Source: Nigrospora sphaerica (Eukaryota; Ascomycota; Sordariomycetes; Amphisphaeriales; Apiosporaceae). Taken from it: a stretch of DNA of 64,000 nt. Positions 1 to 10,183 of the stretch are shown one piece after another. The stretch is taken from the NCBI GenBank assembly GCA_018287875.1, contig JAGVVL010000018.1, forward strand, positions 3,526,501-3,590,500, written 5' to 3'. The notes beneath the pieces are model-generated. The model saw nothing but the letters and a program-made list of their open reading frames with translations, did no database searches and was not told the origin of the DNA. Made by a program: the position numbers and the translations under genes. Position 1 is the stretch's first letter. Every line of letters starts with the position of its first letter.

Positions 1-515
1 CGGGAGCCTTGCATATCGTCGCTCCGACCCATTGATTCGCTTCGACCTATTGATTCGCTCCGGCCCATTGATTCGTCGGATGACCATACGGTCGATACGG
101 CCTGGTCGGCCTGGTCGGCCTGGTCTGACTGCATACAGCTCGGCGAACGGGGCCCCCGAACTGGCCGTCGAAGGCGAGAGAGGGGGGGGGAGAGAGCTCC
201 GCAGTTGTCGCTTCCCCCTGTTCGGACCCGAGCCGGGGGCGAAACCGTGTCACGCAGCCACTGCAGACTGCAGATCATCGAGCGCCGGGATTCGCCGGGA
301 AGTCGCCAGAGCCGCCGAGGTCTCGTTGCTCGTTGTCGCTGGCCATGGGACCGACGACGAGACCACTCCGGTATCTCGAGGCTCCCCCTTCTCTCGAGCA
401 TCTTGGTCCCTCGGAAAACTGCTCTTTCTGTCCATTCCTCGTCCGTTATCGAGAAAACCCACGCTCCCATTGCCCTCTTGCCTCGCTTTCCCGTCGCTTC
501 ACGCAGCCCCCCATC
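1..515. other. Left-edge non-coding stretch, upstream of UstYa-like gene 1
   Basis: No convincing gene is visible. The first 60 bases hold three imperfect copies of a CCATTGATTCG-type word, followed by a short GGCCTGGTC direct repeat near 102-124 and a G-run near 181-190. It most likely holds the promoter and 5' leader of the gene starting at 516. Confidence 0.5.
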
Positions 516-1498
516 ATGGACTCTGCGAGCTACGCCAAATTATCCGCCCACGACGGTGATGACTTGTCCGACGGCACGTCGACGATGCCCACGCCAACAA
601 GGCCATGGGCAGCCCGATGCGCAGCCGCCTTTCGTATCTTCCGATATCTTCTTGAGATAGCCCTCTTTTTCTCCGTCGTGGCCCTCCTCTTGTCGCTTAA
701 ACAAGACCGCGCCGAGCAGTGCCCCTCGACCAATTTGAAGACCATGCCTCATTGTAATGCGCCAGCTCCTAGCAAAGCACAGCCCAAGTTCCTAGTTCTA
801 ACGTCTGTAAACGCAAGTCGCGACCAAGGGGGTTCTCTTCGAGGCAGACGAGAACTTCATCAGCGCCGCCACCTTTTCCAACATGTCGGCTCTGTACGCT
901 ACGCGGAAATACTGGACGCGAATGACTGTCCGTAAGTACAATGGAGGGGTCGTGTTCACCGAGTCCTCCCCCCGGCGTCTGCTAACAACGTCCGCGTAGG
1001 GGGACGCGGGGCCATCGTCGTCGACCCGGCCGACCGCGCGGGCCTGTCGGACCCCTACGAGATGCCCATCCCCGAGAACGAGCGCAAGGGCGACGGACGC
1101 AGCAAGGAGGAGGTCTACATGGTCGCCGTGTTCCACCAGCTCCACTGCCTGGTGCGTGTGCTACTCACATACCCCCCCACCAAACCCTCCCGCCGCCCCG
1201 ATGGCCACGAGTTGGCTCTAGGTACCTTCTTTGCTGACCTTGACAGTCCACGCTGATGACCTCCTACGGGCACGCCGTCATCGAGGGCAAGGCGCCCGCG
1301 GACTTGGACCACGACGCCCACTGCTTCGACCTGCTGCGCCAGTCCCTGCTCTGCGCGGCCGACACCACGGTCGAGGGGCAGACGGGCTACGGCGTCGGCT
1401 GGGGCACGGTACACCAGTGCAAAGACATGAATGCTATTAGAACGTGGGTGGAAAGCCGGGCCGGGTTTGCAGGGCATCACTTTCCCGGGGCACTGTAG
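516..1498 (+). CDS. UstYa-family (DUF3328) oxidase-like protein, gene 1
   Basis: Four exons fit phase and splice consensus: 516-753, 818-931, 1000-1151 and 1247-1498, giving about 251 residues. The N-terminus is cytosolic, then one membrane segment (around residues 48-65, ALFFSVVALLLSL). The C-terminal part has the two family signatures: HQLHC (end of exon 3) and HDAHCFDLLRQSLLC (exon 4), the HXXHC pair thought to bind metal. In characterised pathways (ustiloxin, cyclochlorotine) UstYa-type proteins oxidise or cyclise peptide side chains; the substrate here is unknown. Three more genes of this type lie within 5 kb, so it belongs to a local set. The first intron (754-817, branch point TTCTAAC) is the least conventional choice, but it restores the frame into a natural family sequence. 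Confidence 0.85.
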
Positions 1499-1524
1499 TC
1501 AATTACCAACTAGCACGGATGTAT

Positions 1525-2220
1525 CTAGCTCAGGGGTTTATCATCAAGTCCATTTGCTAGCTGTCCCCGGCTCGGCTCGCACGACGGGAACTTCCTGAAG
1601 ATGCGCGTGTTCAGCGCGCCGGCGCCGGCGCCGGCGTCGTCGTCGCCCTCCATTAGCAGCATGCGCTCGCAGTGCAGCGTGTGGTTGTAGTTCGCGATGT
1701 AGCCGTCGACGGGGCCCCCGCGGGCCACGGCGCGGTGCAGCTTCTTCCACATGAAGGTGCAGTGGCGGCGGTGGTAGCGCGCCGACACGAAGAGGTCGGC
1801 CTCGCCGCGGAGCACGTCGGCGCGCGCCACGGGCCGCGTCGCGTTCTGGTCCGCGAACCACCGGGCCGAACCGGCGCCCGCCTCGAACTCGCGCGTGAGC
1901 TCGCCGTCGAAGCACGCCGGCGCCAGCCACGAGAAGCTCATGACGTCGAAGCGGCAGCCCCGGGCCGTCGCCTCGGCCGCCGTGGCGCCGCAGGGGGACG
2001 GGTTGGCGGCGGTGATGCGGTGCTCCGGTAGGGGCATGCGGGTCGTGAGGACGAGCCAGACCGACGTGAGGGCCATGATGGAAAAAGCGATGACGGCGTA
2101 GAGCCAGCTCGATCGCGTCTTGGTGGTGATCATGAGGGCTGACTCTTGTTTCTCTATCCTATTGTCGGGGAGTCCAAGTACAGCGGCCTCTGGAGAGGCG
2201 AAAGAAACGTGCTGGGGCAT
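1525..2220 (-). CDS. Membrane-anchored UstYa-like hypothetical protein with two HxxHC-type motifs
   Basis: Single exon of 231 residues, starting at the ATG at 2220. One membrane helix lies near residues 40-60 (LYAVIAFSIMALTSVWLVL). The ectodomain has RYHRRHCTFMWKKLHR and, about 20 residues later, NYNHTLHCERML: two His-x-x-His-Cys motifs like those of UstYa proteins. The spacing and flanking sequence differ, and the usual LR...C block after the second motif is missing. It is probably a divergent UstYa-like protein, often annotated only as hypothetical. The gene is convergent with gene 1 (26-bp gap) and divergent from gene 3 (429-bp shared promoter region, 2221-2649). Being intronless among intron-rich relatives is odd. 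Confidence 0.75.
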   Translation of the reverse strand: MPQHVSFASPEAAVLGLPDNRIEKQESALMITTKTRSSWLYAVIAFSIMALTSVWLVLTTRMPLPEHRITAANPSPCGATAAEATARGCRFDVMSFSWLAPACFDGELTREFEAGAGSARWFADQNATRPVARADVLRGEADLFVSARYHRRHCTFMWKKLHRAVARGGPVDGYIANYNHTLHCERMLLMEGDDDAGAGAGALNTRIFRKFPSCEPSRGQLANGLDDKPLS

Positions 2221-2649
2221 TTTCAACAGCGGGTGATGGTCGGGAGGCTCTTAGTGTAAACGTATCAGGTGTATTTTATGAGGCCTGGATCGAGTATGAC
2301 GGGGGACGCAGTGCCGTCACCCCGAGCGTTTAAAGTACTACCTGTGAGAACTAGGGCCAGAAGGCAATAGATTGGCAGCGGACCGGGGGGGGAAGGGGGT
2401 AGGACTCTGCATGCGTTACCAGGAGGCAAGGAATCAGTGCTTACACCTGCAGCGCAGTGGGAAAAGGGGGGAGGGGGCTTTCCCCGCACCCCTCGGCAGC
2501 CGCTATCTTCTCCCCTACCAAATTTTGTCCACCCAAACAGAAAGCAGAGGAACCCCGAGCTTTTTTCTTCCTGATTACCTCTCTCACTTACCGTATCCTG
2601 TCTCCCCTTCCCGCTCCCCCCTTGCCGGTACACGTTCCCAACAGTCACA

Positions 2650-3664
2650 ATGAATTCCCCCACGTCTGAAGAGGCAGAAGAAACCCAAGTCTTTCTCCAC
2701 CCCAGCCTACACAGGAAGGACCTTTCCAACGCTTATTCCTGGGTCCTAAAGTCCAACCTGGGGCGCCTTATCGTCGCATCTCTTTCTCTGAACATTGTCT
2801 TACTCTGCGTCGGGACCCCTCTTCTGGTCCGGACTCTGACAAAGAGCCACGATGTGTCGTCCTGCTCGTCATCCACACCCTCTCCACAACAAAAAGGCGG
2901 CATGAACCACGATCTGAAGCAGGTCTCCTCCTACTGTGCGTACCATCAAGATCGTCATGATGCCCCGGCCCGCACGACGACGGACTGACTGACCCTGCTC
3001 CCCAGCCCCCCTCTTCGACCAGGTCGACCTGGGCCAGCACTACCAGACGCTCAACGGGCGCATCCACGACAACACGTCCATCTTCCGGCAGCCGCCGTCG
3101 GCGGCGGTCGATGCGGCGTGGGACCGGCTAGCGGCCGAGGGCCGCGAGATCGTGACGGTGGACGAGGAGGCCGTCGTGCTCTCGGGCAAGACGCCGGGCC
3201 TCGCCGTCAAGGCGCCGGCGGGCTGGGGCCGCGGCGACCAGGCCTACGTGGCCCAGGTCGACGTGTTCCACCAGATCCACTGCCTTAACGTGCTGCGTAA
3301 GGAGATCGACTTTGACTACTACTACGGCGCCGACGCGCGGCTTAACGCGACGGCGCCCGGCGCCCGGCCCGCCGACCACACCGAGCACACGCGCCACTGC
3401 CTCCACATGCTGCTGCAGAACCTCGTGTGCCACGCCGATGTGGGTATCGTCGTCCACAACTGGGTGCACTACGCCGTGCCGGACCAGCCGCGCCGCCCGC
3501 CCGCCGAGCCCTTCGCCGACTTCAACGTCATTAAGAAGTGCCGCGACTTCGACGCTCTGCTCGCCTGGGCCGAGGAGAACGCCGTCCAGGACCTGCCCGC
3601 GCGGTGGGCCGAGCTCAAAATGCCCGAGGGCGCCGAATTTGTCGAAGGGGACGGGTACTGGTAG
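2650..3664 (+). CDS. UstYa-family (DUF3328) oxidase-like protein, gene 3
   Basis: Two exons, 2650-2935 and 3006-3664 (intron with GTGCGT donor, CTGAC branch point, CAG acceptor), give about 314 residues. There is one membrane helix near residues 38-58 (LIVASLSLNIVLLCVG). Family hallmarks: a proline-rich start of the ectodomain directly after the intron, HQIHCLNVLRKEID, and HTRHCLHMLLQNLVCHADV with both HXXHC motifs. The intron sits at the join of membrane helix and ectodomain, as in gene 4, which supports common descent. Expected role: membrane-bound oxidative tailoring of a peptide or other secondary metabolite in the secretory route; substrate unknown. Confidence 0.9.
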
Positions 3665-4013
3665 CGACTTCGGTAGTTCTTCCATGTTCGGCCTCGGTCA
3701 TGGAGAGGGTACGGGTGGCGAAACGAGCAGTTATGAGTGGTGAATAGTGGTACACCTTGTAAGAAATACAGTCTATGGACACACGAAATGACTTGTATGA
3801 GATAGCATGTGAGATTTACCAGACTCACTGCTATCTAAGCCTTCAAGCCCCAAAGTGTTAGATGCATTGGGATTTCACAGGCCATCACATGACCTGCTGT
3901 TACTGGTTACATGTATTGATATCAAGGACTACCTCACCCTATCGGCCTGCCTTCTAACTCCTCAATCAACCTATTCCTACCCAACCTAGCTTTCCCGCAA
4001 TAGGGGGCTCTTA

Positions 4014-4979
4014 TTAAATCTGAAGCGGATCAGGCACGTACGTCTTCCGGTCAAAGTGGGCCACGGCGTTCTCCCGGGCCCAGTCCCGGATGGCCTCAAA
4101 GTCGCGGCACGTGTGGGCGATCTGGGCGACCTCCTTAGCCTCCTGCATCTGCTCGACCCAGCGCCAGGGCAGCGGGGTGACGTCGACGGAGCACATTAGG
4201 CTCTGCCGGAGCGCGTCGTAGCAGTGCTCGAGGTGCTCGATGCCCATGAGCTCGTGGTCGGGCGGGTAGTCGACCTTGCTATACAGGCGCTTCCGAAGCA
4301 TGTTCTAGTTTTAAGTGGAAGTTAGCGGGTTAAGAGTCCGTTTGGGGCATTCCTCTAAGAGAAAGGGCCACCGACTAGACAGTGGAGCTGGTGGAACACG
4401 TTAAGCTGGACCACGTATTGCCCCGGCTCGCCGGGGATGGGCACCGTCTTGTTGACCAGCTGCGCGGCCTGGTCCATGGGGATACGGCTGATGCCGACTG
4501 CACGTCGATCCTCTCGTTAGAAGACATAAGATGAACACTCTCGTGGGACGAAAACTCACAACTGTATAGGTCGTCCCACTCGGCATCCGTCTCGGGCGTC
4601 GGGGGGCCTTGGTAGACGGAGCGCTCCCGACCGAAGCCCGCGGTGAAGACGACGTTCTTATGCCGGATGAGGTCCTTAACGGGGGCTGCTATCATGTCAG
4701 TCCAGTTGCGGACTCGTTAAGGGAGCATTGCCGTCCGCCCCACGCACAGTAGATCTCGTTCTTGACCGTCGCGCAGGCCCGGGTGGACCACAGCCCGGCG
4801 GACAGGGCCGCGCAGACGAGGGCCAGGCCGAGGGAGAGCACGGTGCAGATGCGGTTGGTCCGCTTCAGCTTTCGGTTCTCCGACTCGGCAGCGTGATAGA
4901 AGCCGTGCCCTTCACGGTGCAGAAACGGCTCGTCGACGCTCTCTCGGTCGCCTTCCAAAGGACGCGCCTGGGGACCCAT
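4014..4979 (-). CDS. UstYa-family (DUF3328) oxidase-like protein, gene 4
   Basis: Four exons on the minus strand: 4979-4748, 4688-4560, 4497-4376 and 4304-4014, giving 257 residues with all phases consistent. The membrane helix is near residues 46-68 (ICTVLSLGLALVCAALSAGLW). The ectodomain opens at the exon 1/2 join and includes the usual aromatic block YQGPPTPETDAEWDDLY. The first metal motif is HQLHCLNMLRK, with an intron right after HQLHCL as in gene 1; the second is HLEHCYDALRQSLMC. The donor of intron 3 (GTCGGT) is weak but is the only one that joins the two conserved blocks in phase. A 41-bp minisatellite lies about 110 bp upstream of the start codon. Confidence 0.88.
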
Positions 4980-5090
4980 GGTTGCTCGTGGACCAGGCGG
5001 GCTCAGTTACAGGATGATTCAACAGAAGAGCGAGTAAATGGAGGGAAATGCCAGTTCGAATGCTCAATGGAATGGATACAAGGGGGGGGA

Positions 5091-5233
5091 AAGCCCAGGC
5101 CAAGGGAAATGCAGAATAGTATGTAGAAACAAGCCCAAGGCCAAGGGAAATGCAGGGCGGTACGTGGAAACAAGCCCAGAGCCAAGAGAAATGAAAGATA
5201 GTACCTAGAAACAAGCCCGAAGCCCAAGCCGGA
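5091..5233. repeat. 41-bp tandem repeat (minisatellite), about 3.5 copies
   Basis: Units begin at 5091, 5131, 5172 and 5213 (partial). Each starts AAGCCCARGGCCAAG and ends GTRGAAAC. Copies are 40-41 bp, so the repeat shifts frame each time and is not coding. It lies in the likely promoter region of the minus-strand UstYa-like gene starting at 4979. Confidence 0.85.
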
Positions 5234-6383
5234 TCTGACCGGGGTTGGGATGCGCATGAGTGGGGGTGTGAGTGAGACGGCTGGCAAGGCCGTTTGAATA
5301 AGCGTTTCCCCAGGGAAAGGCTCGGGCAGATCTGTAGATCAATCCCACGTCAGCCCTTATGCACGTCCGCATCAATAGTCGCCGTTCGGTGTGCTGCAGC
5401 GGTACACAAGGGTACAAAGCGTAGCTTTTATGCAATAAAACCGTTTAATCTATCCCTGCCCCTCTGCCGCTCAGTAATACGAGATGCTTGACGTACGAGA
5501 TCTTCCAAAAGACGCACCCGGGGTCGTAACCCCGGACGGAGGGCGCTGACTGACACGTCTTGGCGCTTTTTCAGCTCCTTACCTCGCATGCACTCTCCAT
5601 CCCAGCGGCAAGGATGAAACAAAAGGACGGCTGCAGGGATAGACGAGATGCTGCTGCCCGCCGAAGGATGGATGTCAGCATCGGCCGCCACACACGTAGC
5701 CAAGGCACACGATGTCGCCACGCCGAGGGGCCCCACCCCGCACGACTTTATGGAACAGGCAGAAATCCCTTGCATCACCGGTCACCCGGACCGCTCCGGC
5801 AAAAAGTAGAAGACCGTTGGGGAGGGGGGATCGAGATCCGTCGGCGGCACGCCTCGTAATACGGCGTATAGGGAACGTAGGAAATACGGCGCATAAGGAA
5901 TGTCAGGAATATGGCGTATAATAAACGGAAGGAGGTATCGTCGGTGGAACCATGGCAGCGGGAGGGGCGTCGGACGCATGTCGCTTACTACTACTTTGCG
6001 TCATCGTTGGGACTACAGTCGATGGCGACAATGGCCAACATCGCACGCAATGCTTGGGTAGGCAGCAAAGCGGCAAGTAAGTCAGCTGCGCTTATCCTGA
6101 GTGTCACCCATGGATCGCCGCTCTGAGATGTATCAGTGGCTGCTCTCTGACTGTGTCTGAAGTGTTGCCTGTAGATCGCCGCTCCAAGAGGTAAACGGTA
6201 AGTGAGTGCTCTCTAGATGGCAGGACCCGGCGCACACATTTTACCATCCCCATCGGTGTTCATGTCCAGACATTCCTTCTATCCTTCTCATCCTCCCCGT
6301 GTCGGCAATAATCTAAAGAATAATTTTTGTCATAGCCCTACTTCTCTGGATTCTCCCATAGACTCACTAGTTCCCACGGGGGA
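5234..6383. other. Gene-free stretch with a short degenerate repeat
   Basis: No gene is supported. Between about 5857 and 5925 a 24-26 bp unit with the core ATACGGCGTATA / GGAAYGT occurs three times. The stretch ends at the TA target duplication of the large nested transposon. Confidence 0.5.
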
Positions 6384-6385
6384 TA

Positions 6386-6428
6386 AGCTCGAGCCCCCCT
6401 CAGCGCACCGCACCATCACCGCACCACC
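6386..6428 (+). repeat. Left terminal inverted repeat of the outer pogo-like element
   Basis: Reads inward AGCTCGAGCCCCCCTCAGCG and continues to the CACCGCACCACC end; preceded by the TA target duplication at 6384-6385. It matches the inverted copy ending at 16090. Confidence 0.92.
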
Positions 6429-6479
6429 AAAAAAGGAAAAACACTATAAGTTTATTAAATGGAATAAATAAAATATCTT

Positions 6480-8001
6480 AACCACCACAATAGATATGGG
6501 ATAGCTGTTTGGCCTGAAGAAACCGTTATGGTATCCTCTGCCTCCGAAACCTCTTCTTCGGACGAAACGACCGTGATATCCCCTTTAAACAGCCCAGTGG
6601 CTGCAGGTCCTGCTTAACTCACTGTTCCGACCTCACCCTTGACCTTACGTACATTTACTATGCTTATAAAAAGCTCCTGCGTAGTTATATAAACCTTGCG
6701 ATATTTTTAAGGCTTTTAGCAATTTAACGCAGCACTTAATTAGTCTCGCTCGCGCTTTAAAATAGAGATCTAAGTAGTCGCTTCGTTTAAAGCCTTACCA
6801 GTTTTCTGGAATACCTAGCGTAGCATAGCAGTATTGTACACCTTATCTATACCACTTGTTCCCAGTGAATATAGTGTATTTAACACAAAAGAGTAAGGCG
6901 TCTTAATATTAACTGCAAATATCTTTACTAGCAGAACGTCCTCTTTTAACGGTGGAACTTGCCACAAGTCGCTATCTGGTCTATCGGCCTCACGTTACTA
7001 CGCGAGGCAACTATTTAACGCTTTTTTAGTGTCCCTAGGCCAGATACTAGTCACTCGCTAGCCGATAGTAATCTGGTAAGGCGTGAAGGCCTCTTTACGA
7101 GCCTTATTCTAGGCCTCAAGGAACTCAGGCTTCTTCGGTGTTATCGTGAGGCTTATTATATAGGCGTTCCATAGATACTTACAGTATATACGCTTCAATA
7201 CTGAAAAGGGCCTTAGATTTAGTAGCTAAAGGACCTACGATATATACACTAGCAGAAAGTTAAGCTAGATCTTTGCCTTTAAGCAGGCCATTATAAAGTC
7301 CTCTATATAGTAACTAAATTAGCTATTTAAAATAAGGTGTGTCTATTACTCAGGGTCCCCTAAATTAGTCAACAAAAGGAAGATCTACTTTAGCTAGCGT
7401 AAGGTAATTGAATTGCTTATCCAGCTATCCTATGAGGCCTTAAAAGACCAGTCCTCGAAGTTATCCTCGTCGGCTTAAGAGGTGAACCACTGCTACTGAA
7501 CGCTCTTCCCCTTAAAGATAACGAGAGGAGGCAGTATATAGCTGGTGGCAGAGATAGCCTCGAGGGAGGTCGTCTATTCGCCTATCCCGGTGTCCATTAC
7601 GAAGACCTCCGTAAGCGCAGACGGCCCGATAACCAAAGAATTGTTTCTAAGGCCTATCTAAGCGCTAACCTCGTCGAAGTTCCATGTATACTCTAAAAGG
7701 ACCTTCGTTATGTCCTTTAGGTCCAGCCTAAAGAAGAACTCCTCGATATTCTCGCGAGATATGCCGTTAACGTGTTTGTAATCAATAGAGGTGGACGCCA
7801 TAGTCTTAACCTGAGGCCAACGCTTAAAGAAACGGAGATGCCAGCGTTTTCCGATAATGCGGTCGCCTTTAAAGGCCTTAACCAACGTTTACGCGTATAG
7901 ACGAAAGCGGCTATATAGAGGAGCTCAATTAAGGCGCGCTTAAGTTAGCACCCACTTAGTAAGGGCGTACTCTAAGGTTGGCGATAGGTTCTGGCGATAC
8001 A
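6480..8001 (-). pseudogene. Outer pogo transposase, C-terminal two thirds (broken)
   Basis: Reading the minus strand down from 8001 gives a broken CENP-B/pogo transposase. First comes a CENP-B-like HTH block (IGKRWHLRFFKRWPQVK, about 7785-7850), then the first catalytic-region motif WNFDEV (about 7665-7680), and further on the conserved LPPLVIFKGK strand (about 7520). In-frame TAA/TAG codons and changed residues prevent translation; FDEVS replaces the usual FDEVG/T. The N-terminal HTH continues beyond the gypsy insertion at 13900. Confidence 0.8.
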
Positions 8002-8290
8002 TGTCAAGGAGCGGGCAGGCAGGCGGATAACGGAGTCGATTCAGGTTCTATGCTATAGGTCCAGGTTCCTATTCGGTCGGTATAGGTCAGGCTTGGTGGA
8101 CAGGACGTAGCTTAAAGAGCTACAACTGAAGTCTCCTCGGTCGCAGACTTCTTATCTAAATCCCCAACGGAGGTCCGTACCGAGCGGTCTTAACAGAACT
8201 CCATCACGGGACGACTAATCCGTAGCCAGTTTAGGATGTCTCAGAGGCTGCCCTGTGCCGGTACGGTCTGTCACGGTCCACCCCGTGACA
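8002..8290 (-). repeat. 3' LTR of the gypsy element
   Basis: 289 bp, TGTCA...TGACA; nearly identical to the copy at 13611-13899. Visible differences are transitions, e.g. TGTCAAGG versus TGTTAAGG at the outer edge. The near identity suggests fairly recent insertion followed by point mutation. Confidence 0.93.
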
Positions 8291-8344
8291 GTACTCCCCT
8301 CCTCAAGGCGGAGTTCCATCGACGCGGTTCTAAAGGGCGGACGG

Positions 8345-8596
8345 CTAAGCCTTCCGTAGGCTAATAGGTCTCGGTTTCTCTGGGTATCTTCGGTGGAAGT
8401 TTGCCACTACCTCGCTGGCGTTAGCGACGTATTCCGCAGGCTCCTCGGTTGGTTGGTCGTATCCAGCCCACTTCACGGTGTATTTTAAGCGGGAACCTCG
8501 GCCTCCGCCTTGGTTGTCTAGACGGGAATCCAGGATGTCTTCGACTTCGAACTCTTCGACGCCGTCGACCTCTATAGGCGGCGGCGGTGGTTGCAC
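8345..8596 (-). pseudogene. Gypsy C-terminal chromodomain
   Basis: Contains [30 protein letters not shown] and a final helix [13 protein letters not shown], the layout of a chromodomain at the end of chromovirus pol. In living elements it directs insertion to chromatin marks. It is separated from the integrase by stops. Confidence 0.85.
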
Positions 8597-8902
8597 TTAA
8601 CTGGGGGCAGGATCATCAGGATCAGGACGGAGTAGGCTAACATGGAATACCGGGTGATTTCTCATAGACGGGGGTAGGTTTAACTGGTAGGCGTACAGGC
8701 TCACAACCTTCGTAATGGTGAAGGGTCCAAGTTGCTTCCAATCGAGTTTCTTTTGAGGGCGTTTCGTCTGTATGTTTCGGGCATCAAGCCAGACTTTCTG
8801 GCCTACTTGGTATCGGCAGGCGGGGCGCCTCTTACGGTTGGCATATTCCTCATAGCGGGCTTACGCTAAACAGATCTCAGACTTCAACATCTCGTGGACT
8901 TC

Positions 8903-9808
8903 CTAAATCTTCTGGGCGACGCGCTCGGCATCTAGGGCGGCGGGGGTGCAGTCGGGGTCTAGTGGTTCAAACCCGATCCTCGGATGGAACCCGTAGTTCG
9001 CGAAGAACAGTGTAGTCTTAATGCTCTCATTTAGGGCATTATTTAATGCGAATTCAGCTAAGGGGAGCCAGCGGCTCCAATCGTCTTGTAAGTACAACAC
9101 TTGGGCGCGGAGGTACTGTTCTAAGAACGAGTTCGCTCGTTCAGTCTGGCTATCGGTTTCGGGGTGAAAGGCAGTCGATAGCAGGCTCTGAATACCTAGT
9201 CGGTAGGTTAAGTGTTCCCAGAAGCGTCCCACGAATTGGGGACCTCGGTTGGAGATTACAGTTCTCGGTAGACTGTGCAGTTTCCAGACGTTATTTAGGT
9301 ATAGGCGCGCGACCTCGTCGGCACCACAGGTGTCTCGGTAGGCGATGAAGTGTTTCATCTTCGTTAAGCGGCAGACCACGATTAAGATAGCGTTGTAGCC
9401 GTCACTCTTCGGTAAGTGTACGACGAAGTCCATCGAAATGTCTTGCCATGCTCGTTCGGGTACAGGCAGCGGGCGGAGCACCCCTTGCTTAGCTTCGCGG
9501 GAAGAAGTGGTCCGGCGGTAGGTGTGATAGTTATTAGTCCATTGCTCCACGAAGGCGTATATCCGTGGCCAGTAGTAGTCTCGGGACAGGGTCTCGTATA
9601 TGCGGGCTCTTTTTAGGTGTCCAGCCACGGCAGTGTCATGGTATGAACGAGTTAGTTCAGCGCGTAGTTCGGGCAGGTCAGGGACATAAAGGCGGTCGCG
9701 GTAGTATAGCATACCAGCTCGTTCCTCGCACTCGGCAAGGGAGATTAAGGGGTGGCGGGGTTTTCCGGTGCGCAGTGCCTTTAAGATGGAGTGAACGGTC
9801 TCGTCCAA
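8903..9808 (-). pseudogene. Gypsy integrase with damaged zinc and catalytic residues
   Basis: An open stretch of 301 codons covers most of the integrase: zinc-binding HHCC region, then the DDE core. Both zinc cysteines are replaced by tyrosine in NNYHTYRR (expected C..C), and the second catalytic aspartate reads asparagine in VISNRGPQF (normally ISDRG). Both changes are single G-to-A transitions. The first Asp ([10 protein letters not shown]) and the Glu (DSQTER) are intact. It is therefore predicted inactive although it is the longest open frame in the element. Confidence 0.9.
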
Positions 9809-10183
9809 CTCGTATCCTCGGGTTATGAGGTTCTGAATAGCTGGCGGCAGTAATGGGGCGTGGCGTTCTTATCGTAGAGATAATGTAATAGCAGGCCGGG
9901 GGTCTAGGTCGACGGCGCTTAGTTCTAGGGGACGGCCAGGAGCGGATTGCGATCTAATTACGGCATTAGCTCGGGTCGGGCTTTCCTCGAAGCGGACTGA
10001 TTTCCTTTGCAGTTCGAAGTTCTCTTTCTTTAAAACGACTCTACTTTGGTGTAGCAATCGTTCATCCCCCTCTTTAGGTAGGTCCTTTAACCTCCTAGTT
10101 AGGGCGTCGGGTTTTATTCCTTGCTTCCCGGGTCGGTACATGATCTTAAAGTTAAAGCGAGATAAGAATTCAGACCATCTTAC

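Noticed and set aside
4912..5287. Repeat-containing minus-strand frames considered as a RiPP precursor for the UstYa-like genes
   Set aside because: The repeat unit is 40-41 bp, so the frame changes at every unit; no signal peptide followed by Lys-Arg-bounded repeats is produced.
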